64,000 nt of DNA. It comes from an uncultured Winogradskyella sp. GTDB taxonomy: Bacteria > Bacteroidota > Bacteroidia > Flavobacteriales > Flavobacteriaceae. Every line of letters begins with the position of its first letter. Within the stretch, counting starts at the first letter, position 1. The stretch spans positions 558,001-622,000 of the forward strand of contig NZ_CANMIW010000001.1 in the NCBI RefSeq assembly GCF_947498005.1, in the 5' to 3' direction. Position numbers and translations under genes: made by a program. Shown piece by piece: positions 28,280-36,823 of the stretch. The notes beneath the pieces were generated by a model, which saw only the letters and a program-made list of their open reading frames with translations, had not been told where the DNA came from and did no database searches.

Positions 28280-28798
28280 TTGAAGTCGTCTGGCGTAACT
28301 ATAAAAGAGCTTTCTTCTATATCTGGATATTCAATATCTACGGTATCAAAAGCACTGAATAATAAACTTGAAATTAGTAAAGCTACAAGAGACGCCATTA
28401 AAAATATAGCAAAACAGCATAACTATGTTCCTAATAGTTATGCTGTTTCTCTTAGAATGCAAAAAACAGGTTCTATTGCAGTTATTCTACCAAAAGTTAC
28501 GGAACCTCGCTACAATTACGCATTGTGTCATTTACAGAAATCTGCGGAAAAATTAGGCTATAGAATCTTCTTTTATCAATCTTTTGATTCTAGCTCTAAA
28601 GAATTAAATTATATCAAAAGTTTAAGTGATGGCTCTATTGATGGTATTATATTAATATCATCTGAAGAGACTAAAGAAAAATCTAAATATTCAAGTGATA
28701 TTTTTCCAGTTGAGCTGTTAAATGTTAGTTTTAATCAACCTTTAGAGGAAATTAAGTCTATGGCTAATCAAAGTATTTTAAATGTACTTAAGGGCTAA
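28280..28798 (+). CDS. Half-length LacI-family protein
   Basis: This 172-residue protein has a complete LacI helix-turn-helix (VTIKELSSISGYSISTVSKA) and hinge region (NSYAVSLRM), then the first strands and helices of the effector domain (GSIAVILPKVTEPRY, DGIILIS). It stops after SILNVLKG, about where the chain of full LacI proteins passes into the second subdomain. Normal members have about 340 residues. The start codon appears to be TTG, 3 bp after eda, since no ATG precedes the conserved start; translation may be coupled. It could be a decayed gene, but the frame is clean and the cut lies at a subdomain border, so a short DNA-binding protein that lacks a full effector pocket is possible. 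Confidence 0.65.
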   Translation: MKSSGVTIKELSSISGYSISTVSKALNNKLEISKATRDAIKNIAKQHNYVPNSYAVSLRMQKTGSIAVILPKVTEPRYNYALCHLQKSAEKLGYRIFFYQSFDSSSKELNYIKSLSDGSIDGIILISSEETKEKSKYSSDIFPVELLNVSFNQPLEEIKSMANQSILNVLKG

Positions 28799-28819
28799 AT
28801 TTGCAATTTGTAAAGACAT

Positions 28820-29887
28820 TTATTCAACTATACATTTTAAAATTTTAGACCCATCGTTATTTCGAGATAGGCAAATGAAATATATTCCTGTTTCTAAACC
28901 AGACAGATCTATGACTTCATTTTTTAAACGATAGGTTAGTTCAATTTCTTTCCCTGTATTATCAAACATTTGGATAGTATCAAAGTAATTAATTTCTAAT
29001 TTTTTTATTGTGACACTATTTTGAGATGGATTAGGCACTAATTGCAATTCAGTATTTTCCAATTCAACATTTGGGTTAGATAGGAGATCAATTTCTTCAA
29101 TACTAAAATCATTAAAAAGTACATTTTCGTCTCTGAGATCATTACTATTATTTAGACTCCTATAGATGCCCCATTTTGGTCTTGCAAATGATGCACCATC
29201 TTGCCAAGTATCCATTGACGTATTATTATAACTTAATAGATTAGAATTATCTGAAATACGGACAACATCAATAGCATATCTTCCATTGTTGCCATAGGTT
29301 ATTTGCTCCGTAACTTCTATCCAATGCCCTCTAAAATTATCTAATTCTGCCGTTACTATAGTACTTTGGCTATTTGTTGTTGAATAACGAAGTTCTATTC
29401 TATCAGGATTAGCTTTACGAGCTGTAAGTGTAATAAGTGGAATAGATGCATATGCACCATCCACTGATTTAATTTGATGCAAGTGTGTAAAACTCGAAGA
29501 AGGCTGAAAATTAATATCTAATTTAAATTTCCATTTGTATTCTACCGTTTCACCTTCTATGGCTTTTAAATTATCAGGAGAAGAACTATACGTCTTAATT
29601 TCGGTTCGTTGTCGATCAAAGTTAATACATCTGTCATTATCTGGTGTTTTGTGTGCTATAAATCGAAATACGTTTGTATTTAATTCAGTGTCAAATATCT
29701 CATCAATATGTCTACCAAAATTAGTGTGTTCACAATCAGGAACTTCTACGGCATTATATCCAGGTGCGAAAACATTATTAATAATTTCATAGGTAGAGCC
29801 AGGTCCATCCGCACTCAATACAACTTGTGCTCTAACTAAATTCATGAAATTAAAAATTATCATAATCAGAATTATTCTTGAATTCAT
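28820..29887 (-). CDS. T9SS-secreted jelly-roll polysaccharide lyase (PL20-like)
   Basis: This protein (355 residues from the ATG at 29887; an in-frame ATG at 29947 would add 20 residues before a normal signal peptide, so the inner start is preferred) has a signal ending VRA-Q. The catalytic region carries FDRQRTEIKTY, SSSFTHLHQIK and ARPKWGIYRSL...LRDENVLF. These blocks resemble jelly-roll lyases of the PL20 glucuronan-lyase and related Pfam polysaccharide-lyase type. From about residue 275 a type A T9SS sorting tail follows (VPNPSQNSVTI, GLETGIYFICL, KCIVE). It is divergent from the T9SS protein at 30199, which has FadR-type operators between. Substrate may be polymannuronate or glucuronan; I cannot tell. 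Confidence 0.65.
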   Translation of the reverse strand: MNSRIILIMIIFNFMNLVRAQVVLSADGPGSTYEIINNVFAPGYNAVEVPDCEHTNFGRHIDEIFDTELNTNVFRFIAHKTPDNDRCINFDRQRTEIKTYSSSPDNLKAIEGETVEYKWKFKLDINFQPSSSFTHLHQIKSVDGAYASIPLITLTARKANPDRIELRYSTTNSQSTIVTAELDNFRGHWIEVTEQITYGNNGRYAIDVVRISDNSNLLSYNNTSMDTWQDGASFARPKWGIYRSLNNSNDLRDENVLFNDFSIEEIDLLSNPNVELENTELQLVPNPSQNSVTIKKLEINYFDTIQMFDNTGKEIELTYRLKNEVIDLSGLETGIYFICLSRNNDGSKILKCIVE

Positions 29888-30066
29888 TACACTGTCTTTT
29901 AATGAGTAAACTAAATTATAATGTAGAGATATTTTTTTGATGTACATATTACACAGTGCTGAATTGAATCTATTTATTTGTTAATTATATGCGTAATAAA
30001 TAAAACTCCCTATAAATAATTACTGCTCTATGTTAAAATAAATACATTTATTAAGAATTCTACAAT

Positions 30067-30125
30067 CGAAAACGTTATCGCTTATGATTTTTTATTATAT
30101 TTGGTTTACCAATTTGGTAAACCAA
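30067..30125 (+). promoter_or_regulatory. Promoter with tandem FadR-type operators before the T9SS protein
   Basis: TATATTTG at 30096-30103 is the -7 box; the -33 region is CGAAAACGTT (30067-30076), a 10-bp block also present at 9361-9370 before susC1. TTGGTTTACCAA (30101-30112) overlaps the -7 box and TTGGTAAACCAA (30114-30125) follows at 13 bp. The same sites lie 215-240 bp upstream of the divergent lyase gene. The rest of 29948-30198 holds no further recognised element. Confidence 0.8.
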
Positions 30126-30198
30126 TTGGGGTTAAGGTGACTAACAAGCCTTAATTTAATAGATTTCAAACTAAAACTAATAAATTAAAACAACAATT

Positions 30199-31119
30199 AT
30201 GAAAACAAAACTACTTTTTACTTTATCCTTTTTAATTTGTGCTTTTGGCTTTGCTCAAGTACAGCCTACAGTCCACAATGCTGTGTTTGATAATATACCA
30301 AAGTCTTCTGGTTCAGATTGTGCATGTGCAGGATGGATCAATAAAGATATAGCAGACCAGGGTGAATCTTCTACCTTAAGTGGAAACGACGTAGTAAAAC
30401 TAGATGACTTTGAGTCTGACGGAATTTATCAAGAAGTTGAAGTTGTAGCAGGAAGTGATTATACTTTAGATTTAGAGTACACTTATAAAATTGACCCAAC
30501 TACAACACTTTATATTGAAGTGATTGTATTGAAAGGAAGCGCGTACATAGATGGTTACACACCAGCTTATGATCTGCCAGCAACTGCTGCACAAGATGGG
30601 TTTGGATATGAAACCGTAGCATCTGTTGAGAATACTGCAAATCAATTAGCGTATTCAACATCAGTACCTCCAGGAAATACGGATGCAAATGATATTGCAC
30701 AAGTTACTTTTAATACAGGAACGGAAACAAGTATTGCTTTATTTGTAAGAGCCGTTGGTGTATATGATGCAGCTACTCATGGAGATTCTAGTAAAGATAA
30801 AGGTTGGATGAATGGAGATTCTGAAGTTAGAATGGACAACTTGCAATTAGTGAATACAACTGCACTTTCAACACAAGATTTCTTTTCTTCTAGCTTAAAG
30901 GTATATCCTAATCCTGCAACATCAAACTTAACAATTAAATCAGGAGATCAAACTCAAATTGATTCTGTTGAATTATATAATATTCTTGGTTCAAAAGTAC
31001 TTTCGACTTCAAGTTTAGTAAATGATTCAATAAATGTTTCAGAGATGGCTTCTGGTGTATATTTATTAAAAGTTAACGCTGGTTCTAAATCAGTGACTAA
31101 ACGAATTGTAATTGAGTAA
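30199..31119 (+). CDS. T9SS-secreted protein sharing the PKD lipoprotein's C-terminal domain
   Basis: This 306-residue protein has a signal peptide ending FGFAQ, one beta-rich domain (about 24-225) and a type A T9SS sorting tail (about 233-306: VYPNPATSNLTIKS, MASGVYLLKV, KRIVIE). The domain opens with PKSSGSDCACAGWINK (Cys41, Cys43) and DQGESS and closes with GDSEVRMDN. These motifs recur in order in the surface lipoprotein at 19042. The shared domain, in two proteins with different export routes but the same operators, suggests an alginate-binding module. No catalytic signature was recognised. Confidence 0.8.
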   Translation: MKTKLLFTLSFLICAFGFAQVQPTVHNAVFDNIPKSSGSDCACAGWINKDIADQGESSTLSGNDVVKLDDFESDGIYQEVEVVAGSDYTLDLEYTYKIDPTTTLYIEVIVLKGSAYIDGYTPAYDLPATAAQDGFGYETVASVENTANQLAYSTSVPPGNTDANDIAQVTFNTGTETSIALFVRAVGVYDAATHGDSSKDKGWMNGDSEVRMDNLQLVNTTALSTQDFFSSSLKVYPNPATSNLTIKSGDQTQIDSVELYNILGSKVLSTSSLVNDSINVSEMASGVYLLKVNAGSKSVTKRIVIE

Positions 31120-31138
31120 TTAGAATTTTTGATTTTTT

Positions 31139-31175
31139 AAAAAAGGTAACTTAATTAATTGAGTTACCTTTTTTT
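31139..31175 (+). terminator. Rho-independent terminator after the T9SS protein
   Basis: AAAAGGTAACT pairs with AGTTACCTTTT around a TTAATTAATTG loop, with a run of T following. It marks the right end of the alginate locus. Confidence 0.88.
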
Positions 31176-31248
31176 ATTTAAATTGTTGTCTCTAAGAAAT
31201 TAATCATAATCCTCAAAAATTTATATTCTGAAAAAAGCAATTCAATAC

Positions 31249-32064
31249 ATGGTAATAAGTGCACTCGCATTTACATTATTAAATGTATTTGTAAAATCAC
31301 TGAAAGATTTTAGCGTATATCAAATTGTATTTTTTAGAGCGTTAGGCTCTTTGTTTTTTACAATTCCTTTCTTGCTGAAAAATAAGATTTCATTACTAGG
31401 AAATAAAAGAGGTTTAATGATTATGCGGAGCCTTGTTGGGCTCATTTCTATGACCTTGTTTTTTATGTCTATAAAATACATCGCAATGGGAACAGCAGTT
31501 TCCCTACGATATATAGCTCCAATTTTTGCGACTGTTTTTGCGTTATTTATTTTAAAAGAAAAGATTAAACCTATTCAGTGGCTCTTTTTTACAATCGCTT
31601 TTGCAGGTGTTTTAATTTTAAAAGGTTTTGATGATTCAGATATAGAAATTGTTGGTGTATTATTAGCGTTAACTTCAGCTTTATTTGCGGGATTTGTTTA
31701 CATCTTTATTCGTAAAATAGGTAATGCAGATCATCCTGTGGTAATCGTGAATTATTTTATGATAATCTCTGCAGTAATTGGTGGCTTATTATCAATTAAT
31801 AATTGGATAACGCCTGTAGGTAAAGAATGGCTTATTCTAATGAGTCTTGGCGTTTTTGGCTATTTTGCACAGTTGTACATGACCAAAGCTTTACAAGCCG
31901 GAGAAACAAACCAAGTAGCACCTTTAAAATATCTCGAAGTGATCTTCACAATAATTATAGGACTCATTTGGTTTAAAGAAGTGTACACCATCTGGAGTAT
32001 TGTAGGCGTATTATTAATAGTTACAGGTTTAACCTTAAATGTTGTAACTAAGAAAAAAGCCTAA
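31249..32064 (+). CDS. EamA/DMT-family transporter
   Basis: This protein of at least 271 residues has ten hydrophobic segments in two EamA repeats, the drug/metabolite transporter layout, with the family feature that a second repeat ends in LKYLEVIFTIIIGLIWFKE. Substrate is unknown. The first ATG gives MVISALAFTLLNVFVK, which starts inside helix 1. The frame stays open upstream to a stop at 31207 and includes CTG-AAA-AAA-GCA-ATT-CAA-TAC just before it, so LKKAIQY may be translated from CTG at 31228. It is monocistronic and ends 2 bp from the converging metF. Confidence 0.85.
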   Translation: MVISALAFTLLNVFVKSLKDFSVYQIVFFRALGSLFFTIPFLLKNKISLLGNKRGLMIMRSLVGLISMTLFFMSIKYIAMGTAVSLRYIAPIFATVFALFILKEKIKPIQWLFFTIAFAGVLILKGFDDSDIEIVGVLLALTSALFAGFVYIFIRKIGNADHPVVIVNYFMIISAVIGGLLSINNWITPVGKEWLILMSLGVFGYFAQLYMTKALQAGETNQVAPLKYLEVIFTIIIGLIWFKEVYTIWSIVGVLLIVTGLTLNVVTKKKA

Positions 32065-32066
32065 TA

Positions 32067-33020
32067 TTAAAATAATTCCGAAGCAATAGCCTTTACGTTA
32101 TCACTTTTTCCCATAGAGTAATAATGAAGCACAGGTACACCAGCTTCTTGTAATTCTTTCGATTGTTGTATTGCCCATTCAACGCCAACTTGTCTCACGT
32201 CTAGATTGGTTTTACAATCGTCTACAGCATCAATTAAATCTTCTGGTAAATCAATTTTGAACACTTGTGGTAATAGTTGTAAATGGCGTTTTACAGCTAA
32301 AGGTTTTATACCTGGAATTATAGGAACATTAATCCCTTCGGCTTTTGCAGCTTTTACAAATTCGAAGTATTTTTTATTGTCAAAAAACATTTGGGTTACT
32401 ACGTAATCTGCTCCTGCATCTACTTTTTCTTTAAGACGTTTTAAATCTGTTTTTAATGAAGGTGCTTCTAAATGTTTTTCTGGGTAACCAGCAACACCAA
32501 TACAAAAATCAGACTTATCATCGGCTTCAAGAACATCGTGTAAATATTGACCTTTATTAAGATTTTGAATCTGACTAACCAAGCCTTTTGCAAATTGATG
32601 ACCACCATCGCAAGCTTTAAAATATTGTTCATGTTTCATAGCATCGCCTCGTAAAGCCATTACATTATTTAAGCCTAAATAATGGCAATCTACCAACAAG
32701 TATTCTGTTTCTTCTTTTGTAAAGCCACCACAGAGTACATGTGGAACCGTATCTACATCGTACTTGTGTTTTATTGCTGCACAAATACCAACAGTTCCTG
32801 GACGCATACGCGTAATTTTACGATCTAAAAGCCCTTGTTTTTCAATATAAAGGTATTCTTCTCTCGAAGTTGTCACATCTATAAAAGGTGGATTGAATTC
32901 CATTAATGGATCAATGTTATTATAGAGTTGTTGTATGCTATTTCCTTTTCTAGGTGGAATTATTTCAAAAGAAAATAAGGTTTTTCCGTTAGCATTTTTT
33001 ATGTGGTCTGTTACTTTCAT
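32067..33020 (-). CDS. metF: 5,10-methylenetetrahydrofolate reductase
   Basis: This 317-residue flavoenzyme reduces 5,10-methylene-THF to 5-methyl-THF, the methyl donor for MetH. The N-terminus FSFEIIPPRKG carries the catalytic Glu region, and DVTTSREE, CGGFTKEETE, NVMALRGDA, DYVVTQMFFDN and VPIIPGIKPL are all family blocks. It is the last gene of the minus-strand operon metZ-metH(N)-metH(C)-metF, 80 bp after metH(C), with two palindromic repeats in the gap. Confidence 0.97.
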   Translation of the reverse strand: MKVTDHIKNANGKTLFSFEIIPPRKGNSIQQLYNNIDPLMEFNPPFIDVTTSREEYLYIEKQGLLDRKITRMRPGTVGICAAIKHKYDVDTVPHVLCGGFTKEETEYLLVDCHYLGLNNVMALRGDAMKHEQYFKACDGGHQFAKGLVSQIQNLNKGQYLHDVLEADDKSDFCIGVAGYPEKHLEAPSLKTDLKRLKEKVDAGADYVVTQMFFDNKKYFEFVKAAKAEGINVPIIPGIKPLAVKRHLQLLPQVFKIDLPEDLIDAVDDCKTNLDVRQVGVEWAIQQSKELQEAGVPVLHYYSMGKSDNVKAIASELF

Positions 33021-33026
33021 GTTTAC

Positions 33027-33044
33027 TTCCCACGAAAGTGGGAA
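33027..33044. repeat. Small palindromic element between metH and metF
   Basis: TTCCCAC-GAAA-GTGGGAA is a perfect 7-bp stem with a GAAA loop just before the metF start codon. It resembles the widespread small palindromes built around ATTCCC/GGGAAT and is one of several in this operon. Confidence 0.6.
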
Positions 33045-33074
33045 TCTTTTTAATTAATAATATATTTATCGGTA

Positions 33075-33099
33075 GATTCCTGTTTTCACAGGAATGACA
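33075..33099. repeat. Small palindromic element with TGACA tail after metH
   Basis: GATTCCTGTTTTCACAGGAA followed by TGACA: an 8-bp stem (ATTCCTGT/ACAGGAAT) with the tail ATGACA. A near copy lies at 35813-35837. It begins 1 bp from the metH(C) stop codon. Confidence 0.7.
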
Positions 33100-33100
33100 G

Positions 33101-35794
33101 TTAATCCGCAATATTAGGACTCAACCATTTTGTTGCCTCTTCATTCGAGATCTCTCTGCGTTTACTATAATCTTCAATTTGGTCTTCTTTAATTTTTCCT
33201 AAACCAAAATATCGAGCTTCAGGATTACCAAAATAGTAACCACTAACACTTGCCGCTGGCCACATGGCTAAACTCTCTGTAAGTTTTACGCCAATGTTTT
33301 CTTCAACTTTTAGAATATCCCAAATGGTTTTCTTTTCTAAATGGTCTGGACAAGCAGGATAACCTGGTGCTGGGCGAATACCTTTATAGCTTTCTTTAAT
33401 TAATTCATCGTTAGAAAGGTTTTCGTTGTTGGCATAATTCCAATGTTTTATTCTTACTTCCTTGTGTAAATATTCGGCAAAGGCTTCGGCTAATCTATCC
33501 GCTAAAGCTTTTATCATAATGGAATTATAATCATCGTGTTCTGCTTCAAATTGTGCTGCTAATTCTGCGGTTCCAAAACCTGTAGAGACACAAAAACAGC
33601 CCATATAATCTTGTTTGTTGGTTGTTTTTGGTGCAATAAAATCAGCTAGAGCAATATTGGGTTTGCCTTCTGATTTTTTGGATTGTTGACGAAGGGTTAA
33701 GAATTTATAGGTTTGTTCTTTGTTCTCGACTGCGCTCGAACTGACAGATGAAATCTCAATATCATCATCATTTACAGTATTGGCTTCAAAAAGCCCAAAA
33801 ATTGCTTTGGCTTTAAGCAGTTTTTCATCAAAAATACGTTTCAATAACACTTGTGCATCTGCGAATAATTCTGTGGCTTGTTCCCCAACGATATCATCTG
33901 TTAGAATGGCTGGATATTTACCATGTAAATCCCAACTTCTAAAAAATGGTGACCAATCAATAAACTCTTCAAGTTTATTAATATCGAAATCTTCTATAAT
34001 TTGAATCCCTAATTGTTCAGGTTTTACAATTTCAGAAGTATTCCAATCAATTTTGAATTTGTTTTTACGAGCATCAGCAATCGTTAAATAATCCTTTTTC
34101 TTGGTACGTTTTAAGAATTGCTCTCGGAAGGCATCATACTCTTCTCTAATTTGATTTTTATAGATTTTACTGTCTTCCTTAAGTAAATCTCCAACAACGG
34201 TTACCGCTCTTGATGCATCATTAATATGAACCACAGTATTGTTGTAATGTGGTGCGATTTTCACAGCGGAATGCGCTCTAGAGGTTGTTGCGCCACCAAT
34301 AATTAATGGGATTTTTACATTCTGTTTCTCTAGTGATTTAGACACATAAACCATTTCATCAAGCGAAGGTGTAATTAAACCACTCAACCCAATGATATCC
34401 ACGTTTTCTTTTATAGCTGTTTCAATAATTTTTTCTGGTGGCACCATCACGCCAAGATCAATAATTTCATAATTATTACAACCTAAAACTACGCTCACGA
34501 TATTCTTTCCAATATCATGCACATCGCCTTTTACGGTTGCCATTAGTATTTTACCTGCGAATTCTTGTTTACCATCTTTTTCAGCTTCAATAAAAGGTTG
34601 CAAATAAGCCACGGCTTTTTTCATTACTCTTGCCGATTTTACCACTTGCGGTAAGAACATTTTACCACTTCCAAATAAATCGCCAACCACATTCATACCA
34701 ATCATTAAATGCCCTTCGATGACTTCAATAGGTTTCTTTGAAGCTAAACGTGCTTCTTCTACATCTTCCAAAATAAAAGCATCAATTCCTTTTACTAAAG
34801 CGTGTGTAATTCTATCTTGTAAAGGGTCGCTTCTCCATTCTTGTACTTTATGGTCTTGCTCTTTTTTCTGACCTTTTACAGATTCGGCAAAATCTAATAA
34901 ACGCTCAGTAGCATCATCGCGTCTATCAAAGAGAACATCTTCTACGCGTTCTAATAAATCTTTATCAATTTCATCATAAACTTCAAGCATCGTTGGGTTT
35001 ACAATCCCTAAGTTCATGCCGTTTTTAATTGCGTGATATAAAAATGCGGAATGCATCGCTTCGCGTACCACATTATTTCCTCTGAATGAAAAAGATACAT
35101 TACTCACACCTCCAGAAACGTTGGCATGTGGTAAGTTTTCACGAATCCATTTGGTAGCTTCAAAAAAGTCGAGCGCATTTCTGCGATGCTCGTCCATACC
35201 TGTAGCAACCGGAAAAATATTTGGGTCAAAAATGATGTCCTGAGCAGGAAATTTTAGTTCGTTGACTAAAATGTGATACGAACGTTTACAAATTTCAATA
35301 CGTCTCTGGTAATTATCAGCTTGGCCATCTTCATCAAAAGCCATAACCACAACAGCAGCGCCATAACGTTTTATCAGTTTAGCGTGATGCTTAAATAGCG
35401 TTTCGCCTTCTTTTAAACTGATAGAATTAACGACACATTTACCTTGCGCCACTTGCAAGCCAGCTTCTATAATTTCCCATTTAGAACTGTCAATCATCAA
35501 CGGAATTCGAGAAATATCGGGTTCTGATGCAATGAGATTTAAAAAGGTTGTCATGGCATAAACACCATCTAACATCCCTTCATCCATGTTTACATCTAGA
35601 ATTTGTGCGCCTCCATCTACTTGGTCTCGTGCAACTTCTAAGGCTTCGTCGTATTTTTCTTCTTTTATTAGTCGAAGAAATTTACGCGAACCAGTGACGT
35701 TGGTACGTTCACCTACATTAATGAAGTTTGATTCTGGCGTCACAACCAGAGGTTCAAGACCAGAAAGTGTTAGGTATTTTTTATTTTGAGTCAT
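33101..35794 (-). CDS. metH: Methionine synthase, folate/cobalamin/activation subunit
   Basis: This 897-residue protein carries the last three modules of cobalamin methionine synthase. The pterin-binding domain ([16 protein letters not shown]) comes first, then the cap and B12 domains with GDVHDIGKN, whose His is the lower cobalamin ligand, then the activation domain with the SAM-binding [12 protein letters not shown]. The homocysteine domain is a separate gene upstream (35822-36823). Split MetH is common in Flavobacteriia. A small palindromic element (33724-33746) is translated as part of a low-complexity linker, [15 protein letters not shown], at the start of the activation domain. Confidence 0.97.
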   Translation of the reverse strand: MTQNKKYLTLSGLEPLVVTPESNFINVGERTNVTGSRKFLRLIKEEKYDEALEVARDQVDGGAQILDVNMDEGMLDGVYAMTTFLNLIASEPDISRIPLMIDSSKWEIIEAGLQVAQGKCVVNSISLKEGETLFKHHAKLIKRYGAAVVVMAFDEDGQADNYQRRIEICKRSYHILVNELKFPAQDIIFDPNIFPVATGMDEHRRNALDFFEATKWIRENLPHANVSGGVSNVSFSFRGNNVVREAMHSAFLYHAIKNGMNLGIVNPTMLEVYDEIDKDLLERVEDVLFDRRDDATERLLDFAESVKGQKKEQDHKVQEWRSDPLQDRITHALVKGIDAFILEDVEEARLASKKPIEVIEGHLMIGMNVVGDLFGSGKMFLPQVVKSARVMKKAVAYLQPFIEAEKDGKQEFAGKILMATVKGDVHDIGKNIVSVVLGCNNYEIIDLGVMVPPEKIIETAIKENVDIIGLSGLITPSLDEMVYVSKSLEKQNVKIPLIIGGATTSRAHSAVKIAPHYNNTVVHINDASRAVTVVGDLLKEDSKIYKNQIREEYDAFREQFLKRTKKKDYLTIADARKNKFKIDWNTSEIVKPEQLGIQIIEDFDINKLEEFIDWSPFFRSWDLHGKYPAILTDDIVGEQATELFADAQVLLKRIFDEKLLKAKAIFGLFEANTVNDDDIEISSVSSSAVENKEQTYKFLTLRQQSKKSEGKPNIALADFIAPKTTNKQDYMGCFCVSTGFGTAELAAQFEAEHDDYNSIMIKALADRLAEAFAEYLHKEVRIKHWNYANNENLSNDELIKESYKGIRPAPGYPACPDHLEKKTIWDILKVEENIGVKLTESLAMWPAASVSGYYFGNPEARYFGLGKIKEDQIEDYSKRREISNEEATKWLSPNIAD
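33724..33746. repeat. Palindromic element inside the metH coding sequence
   Basis: TTCTCGACTGCGCTCGAACT followed by GACA contains the inverted repeat TCGA-CTGCGC-TCGA. Elements of this form are commonly seen as intergenic repeats in Flavobacteriia, from memory. Here it is in frame and adds a Ser-rich stretch to MetH between the cobalamin and activation domains. Confidence 0.6.
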
Positions 35795-35812
35795 GTGAGT
35801 CTTTTCAAAGTG

Positions 35813-35837
35813 GATTCCTGCTTATGCAGGAATGACA
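35813..35837. repeat. Palindromic element overlapping the metH(N) stop codon
   Basis: GATTCCTGC-TTAT-GCAGGAATGACA matches the repeat at 33075 with one extra stem pair. Read on the minus strand it encodes the last residues VIPA and the TAA stop of the homocysteine-binding MetH subunit, so the element has become the gene's 3' end. Confidence 0.7.
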
Positions 35838-36823
35838 AGTTTTCTCGGTTTATATTTCTGAGCTACATCAGCAATCGCTTTTATATGCTCAGGACTAGTG
35901 CCACAGCAGCCGCCAATGATATTGATAAGATTATCTTTTAAGTAGTCTTCAATATAGCTTTGCATTTGTTCTGGTGTTTCATCATATTCTCCAAAAGCGT
36001 TTGGTAAACCTGCGTTGGGATGTGCTGAAGTGAAAAACTCAGTTTCGTCTGATAAGCGTTGTAAATATGGCTTTAATTGTTGCGCGCCAAGTGCACAATT
36101 AAAGCCCACACTTAATAGCGGAATATGAGATACTGAGGTTAAAAATGCCTCAACGGTTTGCCCAGATAAGGTTCTACCAGAAGCATCAGTAATCGTCCCA
36201 GAAACCATAATTGGAATATCAATATGACGTTCCTCTTTGACTTCTTCAATCGCAAATAAAGCAGCTTTAGCATTAAGCGTATCAAAAATAGTTTCAACCA
36301 AAAGCATATCAACACCGCCATCAATTAGAGCTTCTACTTGTTGTTTGTAAGCAACGCGTAATTCGTTAAAGGTTATAGCTCTATATTCTGGTCGGTTAAC
36401 GTCTGGTGATAAACTTGCTGTTCGGTTTGTTGGTCCAATACTTCCAGCTACAAAACGTGGTTTTTCAGGATTCTCTTTTGTGAATTTATCAGCAACTTCT
36501 CTCGCGATTTTAGCAGATTCAAAATTCAACTCATACACTAAATCTTCCATGTCGTAATCAGCCATGGCAATGGTAGTCCCAGAGAAGGTATTGGTTTCAA
36601 CGATATCAGCTCCAGCTTCAAAATATTTAGCATGAATTGTTGCTATAGCTTCGGGTTGCGTTATGGATAATAAATCATTGTTCCCTTGCAAAGGCGATGG
36701 GTAATCTTTAAAGCGTTCGCCTCTAAAATCTACTTCAGAGAAGCTATATTGCTGAAGCATTGTTCCCATGGCACCATCGAGAACTAAGATTCGCTTTTGT
36801 AATTCGTCTTTAATATTTGCCAT
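35822..36823 (-). CDS. metH: Methionine synthase, homocysteine-binding subunit
   Basis: This 333-residue protein is the first module of MetH as a separate chain. It binds zinc and homocysteine: LDGAMGTMLQ is the family opening, and the zinc cysteines lie in FNCALGA and GGCCGTSPEH. It should work with the product of 33101-35794, which has the folate, cobalamin and activation modules. Its ATG shares one base with the metZ stop codon (TAATG), which points to translational coupling. A palindromic repeat supplies its last codons. Confidence 0.95.
   Translation of the reverse strand: MANIKDELQKRILVLDGAMGTMLQQYSFSEVDFRGERFKDYPSPLQGNNDLLSITQPEAIATIHAKYFEAGADIVETNTFSGTTIAMADYDMEDLVYELNFESAKIAREVADKFTKENPEKPRFVAGSIGPTNRTASLSPDVNRPEYRAITFNELRVAYKQQVEALIDGGVDMLLVETIFDTLNAKAALFAIEEVKEERHIDIPIMVSGTITDASGRTLSGQTVEAFLTSVSHIPLLSVGFNCALGAQQLKPYLQRLSDETEFFTSAHPNAGLPNAFGEYDETPEQMQSYIEDYLKDNLINIIGGCCGTSPEHIKAIADVAQKYKPRKLVIPA

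Noticed and set aside
31249-32064. EamA transporter as the last member of the alginate locus
   Set aside because: A strong terminator separates it, no GntR-type operator precedes it, and nothing in it points to uronates.
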